19,195 nucleotides of DNA from CAYWHE01 sp964458125 (GTDB lineage Bacteria > Bacteroidota > Bacteroidia > AKYH767-A > OLB10), in NCBI GenBank assembly GCA_964458125.1, contig CAYWHE010000063.1, positions 1-19,195 on the forward strand, in the 5' to 3' direction. A program made the position numbers and the translations under genes. The notes below the pieces were generated by a model. The model saw only the letters and a list, made by a program, of their open reading frames with translations. It had not been told where the DNA came from and did no database searches. This document shows positions 14,672 through 19,195 of this stretch, piece by piece. Positions within the stretch are counted from its first letter, which is position 1, and each line of letters starts with the position of its first letter.

Positions 14672-17362
14672 TTACTGCTTGACAAACTTCGCACGCATCA
14701 GCTGTTTGCCTGTTTCGAGCTGTACCATGTAAAGACCGTTTGCCAGACCGGATATGTCAATACCCACATCCGCAGATGAATTTGGAATGGGACAGGAATA
14801 ACGTATTCTTCCAAAAGAATCCATCAGCTTCAATTCTCCCTGTCCGTTCCTGGGCAACCATCCCTGTTTAACAATCAACCAGTCCTCTGCCGGGTTTGGA
14901 AAAACCACCGGTTGGAAATCTCCGCCTGTCCCCTGTACCGCTGTTGTCGGCAAAAGAATCCGGGTTTTGGCTTTTTTCGTAACAACGGGAAGATTATAGT
15001 CAAAATAAATTGCCGCATAATTCTTTATTACGTCCCCTGCCTGCAGGGCGGGTTTAATCCGGATCCTGTACCGCACATAACCATGGCTCATGGCTTCGTT
15101 TATGTTGCTGTCAGGCAGGAGGATGTTGTCAAACCTGAATTCCATATTGCTTTCCCATAGGATATAGTTCATGTTTACAGGGTGGGACGATGAGATAAAC
15201 TCCAGGGTGCCGATGTCGAGTTTATTTGTATCCACAGGGTTCACAATCCTCACGGTAAAAGCCGTGTCATTTCCGGTATTCTGAAACCGGATGATGTAAT
15301 CGAGAAAAGGGGAGTTAAAGACCTGCGATGTAAATAAAGTGTCGGGGTTCACGATAACATCATTCGGATCAAAACTTGCGATGGTGTACATCTCCCATGC
15401 ATCATCATTGTTTTGCGGAGCCGCATCACCGATGACGGGATCAATATGAACCGTCGGATAAATCAGCGTCCCCATGGGCAATCCGGAATGAATGTGAACG
15501 GTAAGCATCAGGCTGCCGGTTTGAAAGGGTGCCAGCAATCCGGTATTCCATACTACAGAATCAGCGGTAACCAATGTGGGTGTAACACTTGAAGAAACAT
15601 AGGAAAGATGACTGTCAAAATGGAATATAACCGTGCCGTTCAGGCTGGTTGTCCCGAGATTTCCGTAATTGAACTGATACCAAGCTGTGCTATTTGACCG
15701 GAAATTTCCAAACGGGGTCAACTGGACGTATAGGTCATTAAATAACCCGGCAGGCTGAAAAGCAAAATCATTTAAGCTGTCCTGTTGACCCTTACCGGTG
15801 AAATGTGCCGTGTGTATAGCCGGTGAAGGGGTATACCAGGGTATTACAGGAGGTAGTATGGTAATACTGCCGCTATCAGTAAGCGAAAGGTTAAAGATGC
15901 CATCCTGCCGGGTAAAGGAAATCCGTTCGCCCGGAATAGCCGTGATTAATTTGCAGGAACCGCTGTACTCAGCTGAATCCTGCAGCTGATTGGAATTAAG
16001 GTCAATAAATATTTTTCCGTTTGCCACATTGTACCGGTTTGTCTGACTGACAATCCAATAATCCATCCCTCCGGCACAATTCTCCTTTTTATCATCAGAA
16101 TAGTCGGAAACTGAACTGCCGCCACATACAAAGTCACCGTTCTTATCCTGAAAGACGGAACTGAGGTAATCATAATTGGTACCCCTGATGGTATTCTGCC
16201 ACATAATATTCCCGGCCTGATCAAGCCGCACCACCCAATAATCAAATTCACCATTACTGTTTTCGGTTTTGTTTCCTGAAATGTTCGAGTTGGACCATCC
16301 TCCGCACAGATAACCTCCCTGGGCAACCGGTATCACCTCCTGGAGTTCCTCGGTTAGTTTGCCGCCAAAGGAATTTTGCCACTGAACCGTTCCGGCAGCA
16401 TTTATTTTTACAACCCAATAGTCCGATATGCCGAAAACCGGCGTGGTTTTATCTCCAGAAATTCCGGAAAATGAAGATCCGCCGCAAATATACCCGCCGT
16501 CACTGGTGGCCTTGATGGAATTCAATTCATCCGTGTCGCTGCCGCCTATGACGTTCTGATATTGAATATTTCCCCATGCATCAAGTTTAAGTATCCAGTA
16601 ATCAAAACTTCCCCAACAACCTTCCGATTTATTTCCGGAAACAGCAGAGCGTGAGGACCCTGCACAAATATAGCCTCCATCCGAAGGCGCAACAGTTTTC
16701 AGGTTGTCATAGGAAGTACCTCCAAAGGTTTTCTGCCATTGGATATTTCCGGCTGAATCCAGTTTGACAACCCAGTAATCGTCCAGTCCGTAATTGACTT
16801 CGGTTTTATTTCCTGAAATACCTGAATTGGAGGACCCTCCGCAGATATAACCACCGTCGGGTGCAGGACAAACCGAGGATAACCGATCATTCGCGCTGCC
16901 ACCGATTGTTTTCTGCCATTGAATATTTCCGGCGGAGTCCAGTTTAATAATCCAGAAATCAGCCAAGCCCAGGCTATCCTCCGTTTTATCACCGGAAACA
17001 GGCGAGTTGGAAGACCCACCGCATATGTAGCCGTTGTCGGGAGTTGGTGCAATAGAAACCAGGTAGTCGGTAAGCAGGCCTCCTGCAGTCTGCTGCCACT
17101 GGAGCATACCGTTAGAATCAAGTTTCACCACCCAGTAATCTATTCCGCCCTGATTGTTCTCGGTTTTTTCGCCCGAACTATTGGAATTGGAATATCCCCC
17201 GCAAATGACACCTCCATCGGATGTTCCGGCCATGGACATTAAAAAATCATCACTGCTCCCCCCAATGGTATTCTGCCACATAATTTCCTGGGCAGCTGCG
17301 CATACATTCAGAAAAATTAAACTCATCGTAAATAAATTCCGGATGCAGATTAATTTTTTCAT
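14672..17362 (-). CDS. T9SS-secreted repeat protein, probable seven-bladed propeller
   Basis: An 896-residue protein made for the cell surface or medium. Residues 1 to about 25 form a signal peptide (MKKLI then a hydrophobic core, ending CAAAQ). Residues 28-446 are seven tandem repeats of about 60 residues. A Gly-Lys-Ile-Phe-Ile-Asp-Leu-Asn segment (449-465) follows, with a calcium-loop-like DxNxNxxxDxxE pattern. Residues about 540-660 resemble a DUF11-type beta-sandwich. Residues about 663-803, starting SFDPNDVIVNP, match what I know as the DUF7619 domain, common in T9SS cargo. The last 80 residues are a type A T9SS sorting domain: VFPNPAEDWLIV (820-831) and GLANGLYMVQLETG (871-884). Proteins of this build are usually annotated as hypothetical or as adhesin-like; the ligand is unknown. 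A good promoter lies about 185 bases upstream. Confidence 0.88.
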   Translation of the reverse strand: MKKLICIRNLFTMSLIFLNVCAAAQEIMWQNTIGGSSDDFLMSMAGTSDGGVICGGYSNSNSSGEKTENNQGGIDYWVVKLDSNGMLQWQQTAGGLLTDYLVSIAPTPDNGYICGGSSNSPVSGDKTEDSLGLADFWIIKLDSAGNIQWQKTIGGSANDRLSSVCPAPDGGYICGGSSNSGISGNKTEVNYGLDDYWVVKLDSAGNIQWQKTFGGTSYDNLKTVAPSDGGYICAGSSRSAVSGNKSEGCWGSFDYWILKLDAWGNIQYQNVIGGSDTDELNSIKATSDGGYICGGSSFSGISGDKTTPVFGISDYWVVKINAAGTVQWQNSFGGKLTEELQEVIPVAQGGYLCGGWSNSNISGNKTENSNGEFDYWVVRLDQAGNIMWQNTIRGTNYDYLSSVFQDKNGDFVCGGSSVSDYSDDKKENCAGGMDYWIVSQTNRYNVANGKIFIDLNSNQLQDSAEYSGSCKLITAIPGERISFTRQDGIFNLSLTDSGSITILPPVIPWYTPSPAIHTAHFTGKGQQDSLNDFAFQPAGLFNDLYVQLTPFGNFRSNSTAWYQFNYGNLGTTSLNGTVIFHFDSHLSYVSSSVTPTLVTADSVVWNTGLLAPFQTGSLMLTVHIHSGLPMGTLIYPTVHIDPVIGDAAPQNNDDAWEMYTIASFDPNDVIVNPDTLFTSQVFNSPFLDYIIRFQNTGNDTAFTVRIVNPVDTNKLDIGTLEFISSSHPVNMNYILWESNMEFRFDNILLPDSNINEAMSHGYVRYRIRIKPALQAGDVIKNYAAIYFDYNLPVVTKKAKTRILLPTTAVQGTGGDFQPVVFPNPAEDWLIVKQGWLPRNGQGELKLMDSFGRIRYSCPIPNSSADVGIDISGLANGLYMVQLETGKQLMRAKFVKQ
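16025..17281 (-). repeat. Seven tandem ~180-bp coding repeats (60-residue units)
   Basis: Seven units of 60 residues, except the fourth at 59. In coding order they begin at 17281, 17101, 16921, 16741, 16564, 16384 and 16204. The shared pattern is WQ-T-GG at the start, then GGYICGGSSNS, SG-KTE, DYWVVKLD and GNI at the end. Units 2 and 3 are the most alike; unit 7 has decayed in its last strand (SQTNRYNV). The count and strand-like pattern fit a seven-bladed beta-propeller; this is inferred, not shown. Confidence 0.85.
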
Positions 17363-17546
17363 GGTTTTGGTTTTTCACTGTTTCATAAACTTCACCTGTA
17401 GATTTGATTACTGCTTTCGAATGGTGTTAAAAAAATTCCTTTTGCCATTGGCATTAATTTTATGACGGCAGAAGTTGCGAATTCCTGTTGGCTGCCTGAG
17501 AAAATGCCGCTGAAAAAAAATAAATTTTTTCATGGCGACCGATAAA

Positions 17547-17577
17547 TAAAGGTAAATATACTCCAATTCCGGGTCAA
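17547..17577 (-). promoter_or_regulatory. Promoter of the T9SS cargo gene
   Basis: On the minus strand, TTG (17577-17575) is followed after 20 bases by TACCTTTA (17554-17547). This is the Bacteroidota -33/-7 layout with one mismatch in the -7 box, and the only box in the window with a TTG at the right spacing. The transcript would start around 17540, leaving a leader of about 180 bases. An A/T-rich inverted repeat (GAAAAAA 17512-17518 with TTTTTTC 17525-17531) lies just inside the leader. The remaining part of the 286-base gap (17363-17648) shows no gene. Confidence 0.5.
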
Positions 17578-17605
17578 CCATGCAACTGATGCGGAATTAT
17601 TTTCA

Positions 17606-17625
17606 TGCCCTTTTGGGTAAGGGCA
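17606..17625 (-). terminator. Hairpin after the TPR lipoprotein gene
   Basis: TGCCCTT (17606-17612) and AAGGGCA (17619-17625) form a perfect 7-bp stem with a 6-base loop, 24 bases beyond the TPR gene's stop. The following bases on the minus strand are A/T-rich but not a clean T-run, so this is a weak intrinsic terminator or a 3'-end stabilising hairpin. Confidence 0.35.
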
Positions 17626-17648
17626 GAAAGAACAACCGGAGCTTCCGG

Positions 17649-18686
17649 CTACTGCACCCGTTTCAGTCCGCCGGCGGCCAGGGCATAACCGGGACGGATC
17701 TTCAGGGCTTTTTCATAATCCTGTCTCGCTGCCGCAATATTGCCCAATGCTTCATAGGTCAATCCCCGGTTGAAATAGGCTTCGGCATAGTAAGGATCGC
17801 ATCCAATGGCCTGCGTGTAGTGCTTAATGGCCTGGTCGTAAAGCTTCAGGTAGGTGTAATGCAAATATCCCAGGTTAAAAAAAGCCTGTTTGTTTTTCGG
17901 GTTGATTTGCGACAGGGTGGTATAATCCTGTATGGCCTTGTCGAGTTCATTATGATCCTGGAAATAAAGCCCGCGTCCGTAAAAGGCCTCTTCGCTTTTC
18001 GGATCCAGCCGGATGGCGGCATCGTAATACTGCAAGGCCAGCGGGTTGTTGCGGGCATGCAGGAGGATGGCCAGTTGCATGTAAGCCGCATAGTAAGACT
18101 GGTTTTGTTCAATGGTGGTCTGAAAACTGGAAATGGCTTTGGCGGTATCGCCTTTTTCCTTGAAGTTCATCCCCTTTAAAAAGTAGGCTTTGGCATGGTG
18201 CTGGTCCGATTTCAGCACACCGTCAATATAAGCGATGCTTTGGTCATACTGCTTCACGTAAAAATATATTTCGGCCAGCTTCAGGTTGGCATCCGTGCTG
18301 GCCGGATCCAGCGTAAGGGCTTTTTCCAGCGCTTCTTTGGCCAGGTGTGTTTGGTTGGCGGTAAAGTCCAGGTCGGCTAAAAGAATGTAGTATTCCGCCT
18401 TGGAGGAATCGATGGATAAGGCCTTTTGTATATCAGCCAGGGATTTTTCAAACTCGCGGAGGCCCATCAGCATTTTGGAACGCTGGTAAAGCAGGGAAGC
18501 ATTGCCGGGATCCTGCTGAATACGGGTCGTGATGGCGCTCAGGGCCCGGCCCGCAACGGTCGTGTCCTGAGGCTGGGTTTTTTCTTCCGCCGTTTTCGGT
18601 TTGCAGGAACCCAGCAGCAGCAGGCCGGAGATGCAGGCCAGGGTAAGGAAGTGCAGTTTGTTTTTCAGTAAACCCGTAACCATCAT
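17649..18686 (-). CDS. TPR-repeat lipoprotein
   Basis: A 345-residue protein with a lipoprotein signal: positively charged start, hydrophobic core (residues 11-25) and lipobox LGSC with Cys28 as the lipidation site. After a short polar linker (29-45) the rest is about eight tetratricopeptide repeats, running from about residue 63 to 333. Repeat-typical residues are visible, for example AFYGRGLYFQDHNELDKAIQ (234-253) and AYFNRGLTYEALGNIAAARQ (303-322). TPR arrays bind partner proteins; in Bacteroidota, lipid-anchored ones often belong to envelope machines such as T9SS or gliding complexes, but no specific partner can be named. It follows recA by 164 bases on the same strand. A terminator-like element and a -7 box lie between, so it may be transcribed separately or by read-through. 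Confidence 0.85.
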   Translation of the reverse strand: MMVTGLLKNKLHFLTLACISGLLLLGSCKPKTAEEKTQPQDTTVAGRALSAITTRIQQDPGNASLLYQRSKMLMGLREFEKSLADIQKALSIDSSKAEYYILLADLDFTANQTHLAKEALEKALTLDPASTDANLKLAEIYFYVKQYDQSIAYIDGVLKSDQHHAKAYFLKGMNFKEKGDTAKAISSFQTTIEQNQSYYAAYMQLAILLHARNNPLALQYYDAAIRLDPKSEEAFYGRGLYFQDHNELDKAIQDYTTLSQINPKNKQAFFNLGYLHYTYLKLYDQAIKHYTQAIGCDPYYAEAYFNRGLTYEALGNIAAARQDYEKALKIRPGYALAAGGLKRVQ

Positions 18687-18739
18687 GTTGTCCGCTTCCG
18701 GCCGGATTTCTGACGGTCAGACCAGCAGGAAGGGCTGGA

Positions 18740-18802
18740 ATAAAAACAGTCATCCCGGACCGGGAAGTTGCAAAAGTAATAACTTCCCCCTGATCCGGGA
18801 TG
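18740..18802 (-). terminator. Terminator-like double hairpin after recA
   Basis: On the minus strand an outer stem CATCCCGGA/TCCGGGATG (18802-18794 with 18759-18751) encloses an inner stem GGGAAGTT/AACTTCCC (18788-18781 with 18769-18762), closing an 11-base loop. The stem is followed by ACTGTTTTTATT, a T-run as in intrinsic terminators. It begins 48 bases beyond the recA stop. The loop contains TACTTTTG (18778-18771), an exact -7 box pointing to the TPR gene about 85 bases ahead. Confidence 0.6.
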
Positions 18803-18850
18803 ATCTTTCTGAACAAGGGGAAGTCATGTTCCGCTTGCCGGCGACAGGAT

Positions 18851-19195
18851 TTATTTCAGCAGGGCTTCCCTTATTTTTCCTTCTATTTCAGCGGAAAGCT
18901 CCGGGTTGTCGAGCAGCATTTGTTTCACCGTATCACGGCCCTGTCCGATCTTGGTATCCCCGTAGCTGAACCAGGAGCCGCTTTTCTTGATGATGTTGTG
19001 TTCCACGCCCAGATCAACGATCTCACCTTCTTTGGAGATGCCGCTGCCGTACATGATGTCGAATTCGGCGATGCGGAAAGGCGGGGCCACTTTGTTTTTC
19101 ACCACCTTCACCTTGGTGCGGTTGCCCATGACGCTTTCGCCTTCCTTGATCTGCCCGATGCGGCGGATGTCCAGCCGGACCGAAGCATAAAACTT
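18851..19195 (-). CDS. recA: Recombinase RecA, C-terminal part (gene runs off the right edge)
   Basis: The last 114 codons of recA; the 5' part lies beyond the window. RecA makes the ATP-dependent filament on single-stranded DNA for strand exchange and SOS signalling. Visible family sequence includes KFYASVRLDIRRIGQIKEG, GNRTKVKVVKNKVAPPF (the stretch around the second DNA-binding loop's following strand), and FDIMYGSGISKEGEIVDLGV of the C-terminal domain, then SGSWFSYGDTKIGQGRD. The protein ends at REALLK, without the long acidic tail found in E. coli RecA. An in-frame ATG at 19129 is internal and not the start. The companion recX lies about 9.2 kb downstream on the same strand. Confidence 0.97.
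   Translation of the reverse strand, partial: KFYASVRLDIRRIGQIKEGESVMGNRTKVKVVKNKVAPPFRIAEFDIMYGSGISKEGEIVDLGVEHNIIKKSGSWFSYGDTKIGQGRDTVKQMLLDNPELSAEIEGKIREALLK

Noticed and set aside
16025..17281. Regular ~180-bp periodicity considered as a CRISPR or other DNA repeat array
   Set aside because: The period is a multiple of three, the units are diverged at DNA level and all encode one conserved protein repeat.
17399..17406. Perfect TAnnTTTG box (TAGATTTG) on the plus strand
   Set aside because: No plus-strand gene follows; everything to the right is coded on the minus strand, so it is probably a chance match.
18811..18831. GAACA...TGTTC palindrome downstream of recA, considered as an SOS/LexA box
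   Set aside because: The spacing of 11 does not match the known LexA boxes (GAAC-N4-GTTC or CTGT-N8-ACAG) and it lies after, not before, recA.

Overview
The window looks like a chromosomal piece of a Bacteroidota genome; the order cannot be fixed from sequence alone. Four things point there. A large secreted protein ends in a type IX secretion (T9SS) sorting domain. An outer-membrane-barrel protein is of a kind typical of that phylum. Start codons mostly lack a clear Shine-Dalgarno sequence. Matches to the Bacteroidota promoter -7 box TAnnTTTG recur in front of genes. No tRNA, rRNA, CRISPR array, insertion sequence or phage gene was seen.

Left part (1-9071) is a cell-surface polysaccharide locus. 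It holds a GT4 glycosyltransferase, four separate PAPS-type sulfotransferases of two sequence types, a WecG/TagA-family glycosyltransferase, a membrane-anchored glycosidase-like protein and a Wzx-type flippase. Together they suggest assembly and export of a sulfated glycan: glycosyltransferases build a lipid-linked unit, sulfotransferases decorate it in the cytoplasm and the flippase moves it across the inner membrane. The priming transferase, polymerase and PAPS-synthesis genes are not in the window. Genes lie on both strands, so several transcription units are involved.

Middle part (9120-10899, minus strand) carries recX and an L-2-hydroxyglutarate oxidase (LhgO) gene, 55 bases apart and probably cotranscribed. 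A perfect -7 box ends only four bases before the LhgO start codon, which suggests a leaderless message.

Right part (11072-19195) has a 1185-residue outer-membrane-barrel candidate facing a convergent T9SS cargo protein. The cargo protein is built from seven 60-residue repeats (a likely seven-bladed propeller), a conserved beta-sandwich domain and the sorting domain. A TPR lipoprotein gene and the 3' end of recA follow on the minus strand. The recA-TPR gap holds a terminator-like double hairpin whose 5' arm can also pair with an upstream copy, resembling an attenuator.

The observations judged most worth checking are the four-sulfotransferase glycan locus, the glycosidase-like protein with an apparent acid/base but no clear nucleophile, and the alternative hairpins after recA.
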